Origin: Rhizobium leguminosarum
GTDB lineage: Bacteria; Pseudomonadota; Alphaproteobacteria; Rhizobiales; Rhizobiaceae
Length of the DNA: 64,000 nt
Assembly (NCBI RefSeq): GCF_002953715.1
Contig: NZ_CP025012.1
Coordinates: 4,842,124-4,906,123 of the forward strand
Reading direction: 5' to 3'
Part shown: positions 8,521 through 17,138 of the stretch, piece by piece
Position numbering within the stretch: position 1 is the first letter of the stretch
Layout of the letters: each line of letters starts with the position of its first letter
Notes under the pieces: generated by a model
Seen by the model: only the letters and a program-made list of their open reading frames with translations
Database searches by the model: none
What the model was told of the DNA's origin: nothing
Program-made: the position numbers and the translations under genes

Positions 8521-9318
8521 ATGGATTATATAAATGCTGCAATTCTCGGTGTCATAGAGGGGATCACCGAGTTCCTGCCGATCTCGAGCACCGGCCACCT
8601 GATCATTGCGGAGCAATGGCTCGGACATCGGTCGGATATGTTCAACATCGTTATTCAGGCGGGCGCCATCCTCGCCGTCACCATCATCTACTGGCGTCGT
8701 CTGCTGGATCTGGTGCTCGGCTGGCGCGATCCCGTCAACCGCGATTATGCCGCCAAGCTGATCGTCGCATTTCTGATCACCGCAATTCTCGGACTCGTGG
8801 TCAAGAAGCTTGGCTTTGAACTTCCGGAGACCGCAACACCGATCGCCTGGGCGCTCATCATCGGCGGTATCTGGATGATCTTTGCCGAATGGGCCGCCGC
8901 CCGCAGGCCGCCTCATAAAGAGATCACCTGGCTTGTCGCCATCCTGGTCGGCATCGCCCAGATCATTGCCGGCGTCTTCCCGGGAACGTCGCGCTCCGGC
9001 GCCACGATTTTCGTCGCTATGCTGGCAGGCACCGGCAACCGCGCCGCGGCGACGGAATTCGCCTTTCTCGTCGGCATCCCCACAATGTACGCCGCCAGCG
9101 GCTATGAATTGCTGAAGACGTTCAAGGATGGCGGAGCGGCGGGCGAAGACTGGACGGCGCTCGGCATCGCCTTCGTCGTTTCCACGATCGTCGCTTTCAT
9201 CGCGGTCAAATGGCTGCTTGCCTATATCAGAAGCAACCGGTTTACGCTGTTTGCGATCTACCGCATCATTCTCGGTGTCTTGCTGCTCGGCATGGCCGCG
9301 ACCGGCTTGATTGCCTGA
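8521..9318 (+). CDS. uppP: Undecaprenyl-diphosphatase (bacitracin resistance protein)
   Basis: UppP removes a phosphate from undecaprenyl diphosphate to recycle the lipid carrier for peptidoglycan and O-antigen; it is an integral membrane protein. The 265-residue product has the two family motifs EGITEFLPISSTGHLI (residues 12-27) and PGTSRSGATI (near 158-167), with about eight hydrophobic segments. The start at 8521 has GGAGA nine bases upstream. It is monocistronic; a long perfect stem follows its stop codon. Confidence 0.96.
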   Translation: MDYINAAILGVIEGITEFLPISSTGHLIIAEQWLGHRSDMFNIVIQAGAILAVTIIYWRRLLDLVLGWRDPVNRDYAAKLIVAFLITAILGLVVKKLGFELPETATPIAWALIIGGIWMIFAEWAAARRPPHKEITWLVAILVGIAQIIAGVFPGTSRSGATIFVAMLAGTGNRAAATEFAFLVGIPTMYAASGYELLKTFKDGGAAGEDWTALGIAFVVSTIVAFIAVKWLLAYIRSNRFTLFAIYRIILGVLLLGMAATGLIA

Positions 9319-9333
9319 GACATCCGTCCCGCA

Positions 9334-9365
9334 TTGCATTCGCGCAACTCCCGGCGCGAATGCAA
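9334..9365 (+). terminator. 12-bp stem-loop after uppP
   Basis: TTGCATTCGCGC (9334-9345) pairs perfectly with GCGCGAATGCAA (9354-9365) around an 8-base loop, 16 bases after the uppP stop. There is no U-tract on either strand, so it may act as an mRNA 3' protective hairpin or a Rho-dependent end rather than an intrinsic terminator. Confidence 0.5.
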
Positions 9366-9563
9366 ATGTCCCGTCGGACTTCGCGAATAGATACTCGATT
9401 ACCGGCAGGGCGCCGATTTTTCAGATTAGCAATATTGAGAGGATAAGCGTCCGCCGCCGTTTTTGATGCAGGCGAGACTAAACATTCATTGTGGAGCGCC
9501 TCTTTCAGGCGTTCCGATCGCTGCTTGCTTGGAGCAGGATGCCGGCGCAGGGCCGGGCTTTCG

Positions 9564-9716
9564 TCAATGGATGATCGAGGCCGTAGAGCAAGGATCGACG
9601 CCATAGGCTGGCGAACAATCGCCCTTTACCGCCGCGACCGAACCGGGCGCAACGAAAGAGCCTGCAAGGATAACCAGCGCCGCACACGCAAACAGGAGCG
9701 CGATTGACTTGCCCAT
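9564..9716 (-). CDS. Small secreted or membrane-anchored peptide, unknown function
   Basis: A 50-residue frame starting at ATG 9716 with AAAGG upstream. It encodes a positively charged start (MGKSIALLF), a hydrophobic stretch of about 20 residues ending in Ala/Gly-rich sequence (signal peptide or anchor), and a short tail with two cysteines (GDCSPAYGVDPCSTAS) that could form a disulfide or act in a lipobox-free secreted peptide. A longer frame to 9815 exists but the extra part is not signal-like. I do not recognise a family. Isolated gene between uppP and the NDUFA9-like gene. Supported by the signal-peptide pattern and ribosome site only. Confidence 0.5.
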   Translation of the reverse strand: MGKSIALLFACAALVILAGSFVAPGSVAAVKGDCSPAYGVDPCSTASIIH

Positions 9717-10001
9717 TGAGAATTGCCTTTCACAGTGATTGCCGCACGCGACCGCAGGCGTTGAGTCCGTTGGAAGACGCGCGGGTTTGGTAGTCAGTGG
9801 AATGGCAAATAGCAATAAACGTTCCTGCTAAATTTCGCGTTAATTCCACAAAAATTCCGATGCGTCTTTTATGCAACGCAACTCAATGTGGTGGACACCA
9901 AAACATCCCAGACTTGCGCCGGGCTTTGCATGACACGGCAACGTCAAAAGGCCGCCCACGGGATCCGCAGACGGCCAAGTCGCATCGGTTGGAAAAGATG
10001 G

Positions 10002-10982
10002 TCAGGCAGCCTTGCCGGTGCCGGTGTACTGGCCGTGCGGACGATAGTGCACGAGGTAGGAGCCAAGCACCGATGCCACCATGGTGGGCGCAATGCCGAG
10101 GCCCTTCAGCGTGCGGCCTTCCGCCTCGGCTTCCCTGGAGACGATGTTGTCGCGCTTCAGCAGGCGCACCTGATCGGGCGTGATCGGCGGCGTTATGAAG
10201 GGGACCAGCGAAGCGATGCTGCCGATCATCGAAGCGATGCCGAAGGGCAGGGATACCAGCGGGTTCTTGCGGCACGTTACCTTCAGCATCGTCTCGAGAC
10301 ATTCGCGGAAGCTGAGCAGCTCAGGCCCGCCAAGCTCATAGACCTTGCCGCCGGCAACCTTTCCGTCGACGGCGCGGGCAACGGCCTCAGCGACATCCTC
10401 GACATAGACAGGCTGGAATTTCGTCTTGCCGCCGCCGACCAGCGGCAGGATCGGCGACATGCGCGCCATCTCGGCGAACTTGTTGAAGAAGCTGTCCTCC
10501 GGTCCGAAGACGATCGACGGACGGAAGATCACGGCATCGGGCTTGACCGAGAGGATGGCCGTTTCGGCGCGACCCTTGGAGCGGCCATAGTCTGAATCGG
10601 ATTTCGCGTCGGCGCCGATCGCCGAAATATGCGTCAGCGTCGCACCCGCGCTACGCGCCGCTTCGGCGACCGCACGGCCGCCGAATTCCTGCACGGCGTC
10701 GAAGGTGTTGCGGCCGGCCTCGTGCAGAATGCCGACGCAGTTGACGACGTGGCTCGCCCCGTCGACGGCGCGGTCGATCGAGCTGCGATAGCGCAGGTTC
10801 GCCTGCACGAAGGAAATCTGGCCGACATTGCCGAGCGGCTGCAGGAAGCCGGCGAGATCGGGACGGCGCACGGCGACGCGGATGTTATAGCCGCGCTTGG
10901 CCAGCGCCCGAACCACGTGCCTGCCCACGAAGCCGGACCCTCCGAACACGGTGACGAGCGGCGGCAGGTTGGCAAGGGTCAT
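10002..10982 (-). CDS. Complex I NDUFA9-like NAD(P)-binding SDR protein
   Basis: The 326-residue product starts with a Rossmann motif, VTVFGGSGFVGRHVVRALAKRG (shown in part: GGSGFVG), and has the NmrA/NDUFA9-like atypical SDR pattern: HISAIGAD, SDYGRSKGRAE (YxxxK-like), FRPSIVFGPED, then a C-terminal hydrophobic stretch. In mitochondria NDUFA9 is an accessory subunit of respiratory complex I; alphaproteobacterial homologues are named after it, and their enzymatic role is not settled. It is the last gene of a minus-strand run after pyrF and DUF1330, 113 bases from the latter. Confidence 0.86.
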   Translation of the reverse strand: MTLANLPPLVTVFGGSGFVGRHVVRALAKRGYNIRVAVRRPDLAGFLQPLGNVGQISFVQANLRYRSSIDRAVDGASHVVNCVGILHEAGRNTFDAVQEFGGRAVAEAARSAGATLTHISAIGADAKSDSDYGRSKGRAETAILSVKPDAVIFRPSIVFGPEDSFFNKFAEMARMSPILPLVGGGKTKFQPVYVEDVAEAVARAVDGKVAGGKVYELGGPELLSFRECLETMLKVTCRKNPLVSLPFGIASMIGSIASLVPFITPPITPDQVRLLKRDNIVSREAEAEGRTLKGLGIAPTMVASVLGSYLVHYRPHGQYTGTGKAA

Positions 10983-11095
10983 GGCAGGCTCCTCGAAAGG
11001 CTGTGCGGGATGCTTGATTGGCTCTCGTCTTAGCCGAATCCCGGCGCGACGGGAAGGCCCATCAGGCCGTCAGTTTTTTGGGATGTGACCGCGCT

Positions 11096-11383
11096 CTAGA
11101 CGCCTTCGACGACGACCATTTCCGCATCCGCCACTTCCTGGCGGATTTTCGCGGCGATCTGGTATTCCGGCGAATTATAGCAGTCGACGGCATGTTGCAT
11201 CGACGGGAATTCGATCACCACGTTGCGCACACGCGCCTTGCCCTCGAGTTCGGTAAAGGCGCCGCCACGCGCCAGGAAATTCGCGCCATATTTTTCGAAG
11301 GCCGGCTTGGCGGCGGTCACATAATCCTTGTAGCGCTCGACATCGCGAACATCGACGCGGGCGATCCAATATCCCTTGGCCAT
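11096..11383 (-). CDS. DUF1330 domain protein
   Basis: A compact 95-residue protein matching the DUF1330 family, a ferredoxin-like dimeric alpha/beta barrel fold: GYWIARVDVRDVERYKDYV, then a conserved FLARGG near residue 40, VVIEFPSMQHAVDCYNSPEY in the second half. No catalytic role is established for the family. It follows pyrF by 28 bases and is probably cotranscribed with it. GGGAGAAG precedes the ATG at 11383. Confidence 0.85.
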   Translation of the reverse strand: MAKGYWIARVDVRDVERYKDYVTAAKPAFEKYGANFLARGGAFTELEGKARVRNVVIEFPSMQHAVDCYNSPEYQIAAKIRQEVADAEMVVVEGV

Positions 11384-11411
11384 GGTCTTCTCCCTTTTGT
11401 CGTTGAAACTA

Positions 11412-12119
11412 TTAGCGGTTTGCCGGCCAGAGTGCCGTCACCATCTCGCTGAGGATCGCACGGGCGGCATCTCGGGGATCCGGCGCCTTGACGACAGGCC
11501 GACCGACAACGAGATGCGTCGCTCCCGCCTTCAGCGCGTCGAAAGGCGTCATCACCCGCTTCTGATCGCCCTTGTCGCTACCATCAGGGCGAATGCCGGG
11601 GGTGACGATCGCCATCTCGGGTCCGACGATCTCGCGCACCGCAGCTGCTTCCTCCGCCGAGCAGACGATACCGCCCATGCCGGCTGCGCGCGCCTGTTCG
11701 GCGCGGCGCAGCACCAGGCTGTGCGGATCCTGGCTGTAACCGGCCTCGGCAAGGTCATCGGCATCCATCGAGGTCAGCACGGTCACGCCGAGCAGGCAGA
11801 GGCCGGAGCCGGCCGCGGCCTCGACCGCCGCCTTCATGGCTTTCGGATAGGCATGCAGCGTCAGCATCGACATGCCCATCTTGGCGATGTTCTCGACGCC
11901 GGAGGCAACGGTGTTGTCGATGTCGAGCAGCTTCATGTCGAGAAAGATCTTCTTGCCGCTGGCGGCAAGATCGCGGGCGAATTCCAGGCCGCCGGCAAAG
12001 ACCAGCTGATAGCCGATCTTATAGAAGAGAATGTCGTCGCCGAGCGTGGAAACCAGTCTTTCCGCCTCGCCGATCGTTGGAACATCCAGGCCGACGATCA
12101 ACCGCTCGCGTGCGTCCAT
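11412..12119 (-). CDS. pyrF: Orotidine 5'-phosphate decarboxylase
   Basis: PyrF converts OMP to UMP, the last step of de novo pyrimidine synthesis. The 235-residue TIM-barrel protein has the catalytic tetrad motif as KIFLDMKLLDIDNTV (the canonical DxKxxDIPNTV with Asp in place of Pro) near residues 57-71 and the phosphate-binding IVTPGIRPDG near 182-191. Size fits group I enzymes. It follows the histidine phosphatase gene by six bases and precedes DUF1330 by 28, so it is inside a minus-strand operon with pmtA at the head. Confidence 0.95.
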   Translation of the reverse strand: MDARERLIVGLDVPTIGEAERLVSTLGDDILFYKIGYQLVFAGGLEFARDLAASGKKIFLDMKLLDIDNTVASGVENIAKMGMSMLTLHAYPKAMKAAVEAAAGSGLCLLGVTVLTSMDADDLAEAGYSQDPHSLVLRRAEQARAAGMGGIVCSAEEAAAVREIVGPEMAIVTPGIRPDGSDKGDQKRVMTPFDALKAGATHLVVGRPVVKAPDPRDAARAILSEMVTALWPANR

Positions 12120-12125
12120 CTGAAG

Positions 12126-12707
12126 TCACCCTTGCCAGTCTTCGATGGGTGTCCAGTCGCATGATAAGCGGCGATCCGCAAGACCGAAAGCATAGAGATT
12201 GCCGCCGCCGCCGGGCTGGTCGCGGTCGCGCGCGATCGGGCTGCCCGCCAGATGGCATTTGAGCAGCGTGCCGACGCCGCCATGGCCGACAAAGGCGATC
12301 GGCGCCGTCGCATCATGCGTGGCAAGAACGGCGTTAACAGCCTCGACGATGCGGGCCTGCGCGTCGACGGCGCGCTCCCAGCCCTTGAAGCTTTGTTCCG
12401 GATGGGCGAAGAACCAGTCGGCCGCCTCTTCGAATTGCGGCGGCGGCAGGAAGCCAGTGGCCGAGCGGTCGTTCTCGTGCGTCGCGTGGACGATCTCGAC
12501 GGTCACGCCGGATGCCTCCGCCAGGATTTCGGCCGTCTCGATCGCCTTCGTCTCGTCGCTGGAGACGATGCGCCGCAATTGCTTGGCCCAGCCGCTCTCA
12601 GCCGCTTTGCGGGCCCGCGCCGCGCCGACATCGGAAAGCCCCCATTTCGGCACCGGCACGTTGGCGTCGATCCTGACCTGCGGATGGGTGATGTAGATCC
12701 CGAACAT
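12126..12707 (-). CDS. Histidine phosphatase superfamily protein with an altered RHG motif
   Basis: A 193-residue protein of the phosphoglycerate mutase-like superfamily. The usual N-terminal Arg-His-Gly is here Thr-His-Pro (GIYITHPQVRID), keeping the phospho-accepting His; the second catalytic His is present in AFVGHGGVGTLL near residue 140, and the characteristic SSDETKAIETAEIL lies near 48-61. The lost Arg may lower activity or change specificity. The start at 12707 lies one base after the pmtA stop, showing tight coupling; the frame open upstream of it is antisense overlap with pmtA. Cytoplasmic phosphatase of unknown substrate. Confidence 0.82.
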   Translation of the reverse strand: MFGIYITHPQVRIDANVPVPKWGLSDVGAARARKAAESGWAKQLRRIVSSDETKAIETAEILAEASGVTVEIVHATHENDRSATGFLPPPQFEEAADWFFAHPEQSFKGWERAVDAQARIVEAVNAVLATHDATAPIAFVGHGGVGTLLKCHLAGSPIARDRDQPGGGGNLYAFGLADRRLSCDWTPIEDWQG

Positions 12708-12708
12708 C

Positions 12709-13308
12709 TCAGCCGCGCCTGTAGATCCAGAGCTGCGCCGGTGGAATGTTGCGCATGACGAAATCGAAATGCTGGATATGGTAGCGGTCGGGATTGGCGG
12801 CGATCGGCGAGATCGCGCCATAGGAAATCTGCACCATCGGCCGGCCGGCCGGCAGCCGATCGAGCAGGCTTTCGAGCAGCGAGATGCGCTTCGCCATCGG
12901 GAAATTCAGAAGCGGAATGCCCGAGACGACGGAATCGAAGGTGAGACCACTGAAATTGCCAAGGGTGGTCTGAAGATCGAAAGCGTCGCCGTTGATGAAG
13001 TGCACGCCGGGATAGGTCCGCAGCAGATGTTTATGAAAATCTGTCGAATATTCGATCGCAACGAGATTTTCCGGACGAACGCCGCGGCCGAGGATGGCCT
13101 TGGTGATGGCGCCCGTGCCCGGACCGAGTTCAAGCACCGGCAGCCCGGAATGGATATCGACGACGCTTGCCATGCGCTTCGCCGTGATCGAGGAGGTCGG
13201 CACGATCGAGCCCACCGTCTTCGGCCCCTGCATCATGCCTCGGAAGAAGCGGATCTCGTCGTCGAACCTCTTGCCCAGCCGTTCCTTCACCTTGACCCGT
13301 AAGCTCAT
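12709..13308 (-). CDS. pmtA: Phospholipid N-methyltransferase PmtA
   Basis: PmtA methylates phosphatidylethanolamine with SAM, giving phosphatidylcholine, a membrane lipid needed by rhizobia for symbiosis. The 199-residue product is the Sinorhizobium-type enzyme: basic N-terminus MSLRVKVKERLGKRFDDEIR (membrane association), TVGSIVPTSSITAKRMA, the SAM motif VLELGPGTGAITKAIL, and the SGIPLLNFP motif. It heads the operon with the phosphatase, pyrF and DUF1330. The family has two unrelated forms; this is clearly the Sinorhizobium form, not the Rhodobacter/UbiE form. Confidence 0.93.
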   Translation of the reverse strand: MSLRVKVKERLGKRFDDEIRFFRGMMQGPKTVGSIVPTSSITAKRMASVVDIHSGLPVLELGPGTGAITKAILGRGVRPENLVAIEYSTDFHKHLLRTYPGVHFINGDAFDLQTTLGNFSGLTFDSVVSGIPLLNFPMAKRISLLESLLDRLPAGRPMVQISYGAISPIAANPDRYHIQHFDFVMRNIPPAQLWIYRRG

Positions 13309-13403
13309 TCTCCACCCATCCGCATGTTGATCGAATGCCTTAATATGCCGCTTGTCGCTTAAGGGACAAGGATTTTCGCAACAAGGACATCGGCATCAAC
13401 AGG

Positions 13404-14315
13404 TCATGCAGCTTCGGGCGCTGAATGAGGCATGAGATCGGCGAGCCTATGGCTCAGGTGATCGGCATCGATAGGCGCGCGCAGCTTCACGTCGGTATTG
13501 TCGAAGTATAGATAAACGTCTCGGCTCTTGTTGCGCACTGGCACGGGCGCCAGCACTCGCGTCGCATTCTCAGGTTCTCCGCCCGTTGCCCAAGCGCGGA
13601 TACGTTGCGCCCAGATGTCGAGGGCTTCGTCCTCGTAGCCGCTGACATAGAGCTTTTCGGAGCCATGCAGGCGGCAATAAACAAAGTCGGCGGTGATATC
13701 CATGAGCAGCGGCCATTTCACCGTATCGGCGCAGACGAGAGCGACCTTGTGGCGCCTGAGCATCTCGATGAAGGCGGGGGAGCGGAAGCTCTCGTGGCGA
13801 ATCTCCAGCGCATGCCGGATCGGCTGATGCCCGTCGCATTTAAGCCAGGCCGGTCCCTTGATATGCCAGTCGTGCCGCTTGGCAAGCGCTATCGCTGCGT
13901 CGCGGTCATGCGGCAGCAGCGACAAAAAACTTTCGAAAAGGGATGGGTCGAAGACCATGTTCGGCGGGAATTGCCAGAGGATCGGCCCGAGCTTGGGGCC
14001 AAGCCGCAAAACGCCGGAGGCGAGGAAATTGGCGAGCGCCGTCTGGATATCCTGCAGTCGCAGCATATGGGTGATGAAACGCGGTCCCTTGACGGCGAAG
14101 ACGAAATCATCCGGCGTCTCGTCGCGCCAGCGGCCGAAGCTTTCGGGCCGCTGCAATCCATAGAAAGTGCCGTTGATCTCGATCGAAGGGAAGTGCCGGG
14201 CGGCGTAGGAAAGCTCCTGCTTCTGCCGCAGGTCCTTCGGGTAGAATTGGCCGCGCCAGGGCGCATAGGTCCAGCCGGATATGCCGATGCGCACCGTTCC
14301 CGTCTTTTTGGTCAT
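13404..14315 (-). CDS. DUF72 domain protein
   Basis: The 303-residue protein shows the DUF72 TIM-barrel pattern: RIGISGWTYAPWRGQFYPKDL at the N-terminus (conserved GxSGW.Y..W.G.FYP), INGTFYGLQRPESFGRW, FAVKGPRFITH, and a C-terminal YLYFDNT. Function of the family is unknown; an endonuclease-like relationship has been suggested for the fold. I start it at ATG 14315, which has GGAGG seven bases upstream; the ATG at 14348 lacks one. It is a single gene between pmtA and dnaN. Confidence 0.88.
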   Translation of the reverse strand: MTKKTGTVRIGISGWTYAPWRGQFYPKDLRQKQELSYAARHFPSIEINGTFYGLQRPESFGRWRDETPDDFVFAVKGPRFITHMLRLQDIQTALANFLASGVLRLGPKLGPILWQFPPNMVFDPSLFESFLSLLPHDRDAAIALAKRHDWHIKGPAWLKCDGHQPIRHALEIRHESFRSPAFIEMLRRHKVALVCADTVKWPLLMDITADFVYCRLHGSEKLYVSGYEDEALDIWAQRIRAWATGGEPENATRVLAPVPVRNKSRDVYLYFDNTDVKLRAPIDADHLSHRLADLMPHSAPEAA

Positions 14316-14366
14316 GGGATCCTCCGTTTTGACAGGAGGAAACGGCAAGCGGCGGCCTTCGTTCCG

Positions 14367-15485
14367 TCAGACGCGCATCGGCATCAGCACGTAGAGCGCA
14401 TCGTCACCCGCCGTGTCGCGGATCAGCGTCGGCGAGCCGGCATCGGCAAGCAGGAAGATCGCTTCCTCGCCGGAAAGCTGGGCGGTGATGTCGAGCAGGT
14501 ATTTCGCGTTGAAGCCGATTTCCATCGCGTCCGTGTCGTAGCCGACGGCGACTTCTTCGGTCGCGCTGCCGGAATCGGGATTGTTGACGGTCAGCATCAG
14601 CTGCCCCTCGGAAAGCGCCAGCTTGACGGCGCGTCCGCGCTCGGAGGAGATGGTCGAGACGCGGTCGACGGCCTGTGCGAAACTCGTGCAGTCGACGCGC
14701 ATTTCCTTGTCGTTGCCTGTCGGGATGACGCGCTGATAATCCGGGAAGGTGCCGTCGATCAGTTTCGAGGTCATGACGATCGAGCCGATCGTCAGCCGTA
14801 TCTTGGCGTCGGAGACCTCGACGGTCACCGTCGTTTCGGGATTGTCGACCAGCTTCTGCAACTCGCCGACCGTCTTGCGCGGAATGATGATGCCGGGCAT
14901 GCCCTCGGAGCCGGGGGGCGCATCGACGTCGGCGCGCGCCAGCCGATGGCCGTCGGTCGCAACCGCCCTGAGTTTCAGCTCGCCATTGCTCTCGATCGTG
15001 TGGAAGAAGATGCCGTTGAGATAATAACGCGTCTCTTCCGTCGAAATCGCGAACTGGGTGCGGTCGATCAGCATTTTCAGATCGGTCGCCTTCAGCTTGA
15101 AGGAATGCGTGAAGGTGCCGGCGGTGAGATCAGGGAAGTCCGATTCCGGCAGGCACTGCAGCGAGAATTTCGAGCGGCCGGACTGCACAGTCATCGCGCC
15201 GCCATCGGGGCTGGTGGCCAGCAGCACTTCCGAGCCGTCGGAAAGCTTGCGCACGATGTCGTAGAGAAGATGGGCGGGAACGGTGGTGGCGCCGGGTTGC
15301 TCGACGCTTGCCGGTGTCGCCTCGGTGATTTCGAGGTCGAGGTCGGTCGCCTTCATGTCGAGCTTCTGGCCGTCGGCCTTGAGCAATACGTTGGACAGGA
15401 TCGGGATCGTGTTGCGACGTTCGACCACGCGGTGGACGTGGTTCAGCGATTTCAACAGGTTTGACCGCTCAATAGTAATACGCAT
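14367..15485 (-). CDS. dnaN: DNA polymerase III subunit beta (sliding clamp)
   Basis: The 372-residue product has the three-domain sliding clamp pattern: N-terminal MRITIERSNLLKSLNHVHRVVERRNTIPIL (shown in part here as IERSNLLKSLNHVHRVV), the middle RYYLNGIFFH, DGHRLA, and the C-terminal YVLMPMRV with the hydrophobic-Pro-Met-Arg end that forms the binding pocket for clamp-binding motifs. It forms a dimeric ring that tethers the replicase to DNA. In this genome it is about 48 kb away from dnaA, unlike the dnaA-dnaN operon of many bacteria. It is divergent from rsmI across a 259-base gap. Confidence 0.96.
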   Translation of the reverse strand: MRITIERSNLLKSLNHVHRVVERRNTIPILSNVLLKADGQKLDMKATDLDLEITEATPASVEQPGATTVPAHLLYDIVRKLSDGSEVLLATSPDGGAMTVQSGRSKFSLQCLPESDFPDLTAGTFTHSFKLKATDLKMLIDRTQFAISTEETRYYLNGIFFHTIESNGELKLRAVATDGHRLARADVDAPPGSEGMPGIIIPRKTVGELQKLVDNPETTVTVEVSDAKIRLTIGSIVMTSKLIDGTFPDYQRVIPTGNDKEMRVDCTSFAQAVDRVSTISSERGRAVKLALSEGQLMLTVNNPDSGSATEEVAVGYDTDAMEIGFNAKYLLDITAQLSGEEAIFLLADAGSPTLIRDTAGDDALYVLMPMRV

Positions 15486-15744
15486 GGGATGCTACCGCTT
15501 TCGACCGTGACTGTCCGGGCGCGTCGAGCACCCGAAGAATGCTGTCCCGGCTTGAGGCCGGGGGAGTGGACGGGCAAAATGGCAGACTTCAGCATTGCTT
15601 TGCAAGAGGCATGGACGCCGGCACCCCTGCATTTGCGGTTTTCCAGAGCAATGCTCACAGAAATCCGAACCCTTGCCGAAGCGGTGCGGCTCGCCCATAA
15701 GGGTTCGATGCCGGCGACGAGCCGGCGGGACGAAAGCAAATGGC

Positions 15745-16662
15745 ATGAATGAGGAAACGACAGCGGACGCCACCAGCCGGCGAAGCTTCCGCCTGCACAA
15801 TGCAACGGTGCCGGCGCGGCCGCTGGAGCCGGCGCTCTATCTCGTCGCCACCCCCATCGGCAATCTCGGCGACATTACGCTGCGGGGGCTGGAAACGCTG
15901 GCCGGCGCCGATGTGCTCGCCTGCGAGGATACGCGCGTCACCCGCGTGCTGCTCGACCGCTACGGCATCCAGAACCGCCCTTTCGCCTATCACGAGCACA
16001 ATGCCGACGAGGCCGGTCCAAGGCTGCTGCAGGCGCTCGAAGCCGGCCGCTCGGTGGCGCTGGTTTCCGATGCCGGCACGCCGCTGGTCTCCGATCCCGG
16101 TTATCGGCTCGCGCAACAGGCGATTGTGGCAGGTTACCGTGTCATTCCCATTCCCGGCGCCTCCGCGCCGCTCGCAGCCCTTGTCGGCTCCGGCCTGCCG
16201 AACGATGCCTTCCTTTTCGCCGGTTTCCTGCCGGCCAAGGACAAGGCCCGCCGCGACCGTCTCAGTGAACTTGCGGCGGCACCCGCGACGCTGATCTTCT
16301 TTGAATCGCCGCATCGGATCGGCGCAACGCTTCTGGCCGCCGCCGATGTGCTGGGCGGCGCTCGGCCCGCCTCCGTCTGCCGCGAGCTGACCAAGACCTA
16401 TGAGGAGTTCCGCCGCGGCACGCTTGCCGACCTTGCCGCGCATTATCAGCAGGTGGAAAACGTCAAGGGCGAGATCGTCCTCGTTATCGGTCCGCCGGAG
16501 CCGGTCGAGACGGATGAGGCCGATGTCGAAGCCATGCTGGCCGACCTGTCGAAGACCATGCCGACGGCCGGCGCCGCCACCGAGGCGGCCCGCCTCACCG
16601 GCCTGCCGCGCAAGGTGCTCTACCAGCGCCTGCTGGAGATCAAGAACGCCGATGGGCGATAG
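15745..16662 (+). CDS. rsmI: 16S rRNA 2'-O-ribose C1402 methyltransferase
   Basis: RsmI uses SAM to methylate the ribose of C1402 in the decoding centre of 16S rRNA. The 305-residue product has the tetrapyrrole-methylase fold motifs LYLVATPIGNLGDITLRGLE, ACEDTRVTRVLL, ALVSDAGTPLVSDPGYRL and FFESPHRI. The start at 15745 follows from the family's N-terminal length; an open frame extends upstream to 15595 but has no recognisable sequence. It overlaps yraN by 11 bases, the usual rsmI-yraN arrangement. Confidence 0.95.
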   Translation: MNEETTADATSRRSFRLHNATVPARPLEPALYLVATPIGNLGDITLRGLETLAGADVLACEDTRVTRVLLDRYGIQNRPFAYHEHNADEAGPRLLQALEAGRSVALVSDAGTPLVSDPGYRLAQQAIVAGYRVIPIPGASAPLAALVGSGLPNDAFLFAGFLPAKDKARRDRLSELAAAPATLIFFESPHRIGATLLAAADVLGGARPASVCRELTKTYEEFRRGTLADLAAHYQQVENVKGEIVLVIGPPEPVETDEADVEAMLADLSKTMPTAGAATEAARLTGLPRKVLYQRLLEIKNADGR

Positions 16663-17020
16663 CGATCTCACCGCCATCAGGAGGAAGGCGCTGCGCCGGG
16701 GCCGCATGTCGGAATATGTCGCGGCCGCCTTCCTGATGCTGAAGGGCTATCGCATCCTGGCTCTGCGCCACCGCACCAGGCTCGGCGAGATCGATATTAT
16801 TGCCCGCAAGGGTGATCTCGCCGTCTTCGTCGAGGTCAAGGCCCGCCATGGCGAGGCCGCGGCGGTCGACGCCGTCTCTGTCGCCGCGCAGAAGCGCATA
16901 CGGGCGGCAAGCGATCTCTGGCTCGCCCGTCAGGCGGATCAGGATCGCCTTTCCCAGCGCTATGATATCGTGGCGATCATGCCGGGCCGGCTGCCGCGGC
17001 ACTTCATTGATGCGTTCTGA
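16652..17020 (+). CDS. yraN: YraN / UPF0102 family endonuclease-like protein
   Basis: The 122-residue product belongs to the UPF0102 family with a Holliday-junction-resolvase-like nuclease fold: the core GEIDIIARKGDLAVFVEVKAR carries the E...D...EVK residues expected at the active site, and SQRYDIVAIMPGRLPRHFIDAF ends the protein. Cellular role is undefined. The start at 16652 lies inside the end of rsmI, and the two genes are a conserved pair. In related genomes gshB often follows; here about 5.8 kb of other genes intervene. Confidence 0.93.
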   Translation: MGDSDLTAIRRKALRRGRMSEYVAAAFLMLKGYRILALRHRTRLGEIDIIARKGDLAVFVEVKARHGEAAAVDAVSVAAQKRIRAASDLWLARQADQDRLSQRYDIVAIMPGRLPRHFIDAF

Positions 17021-17138
17021 CCTCCTTTCGACCCATTGGATTTCCGGATCGTTAAACTTTTAGTCCCCGCGTGAACGAGGTTCTTACGACTCTCTGCTAC
17101 GTCAAATCTCGGTAGGGATAACAATTGGGGGTTGTTTC

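Noticed and set aside
9336..9363. An intrinsic terminator of uppP
   Set aside because: The stem is strong but no U-tract follows on either strand, so I list it only as a stem-loop of uncertain role.
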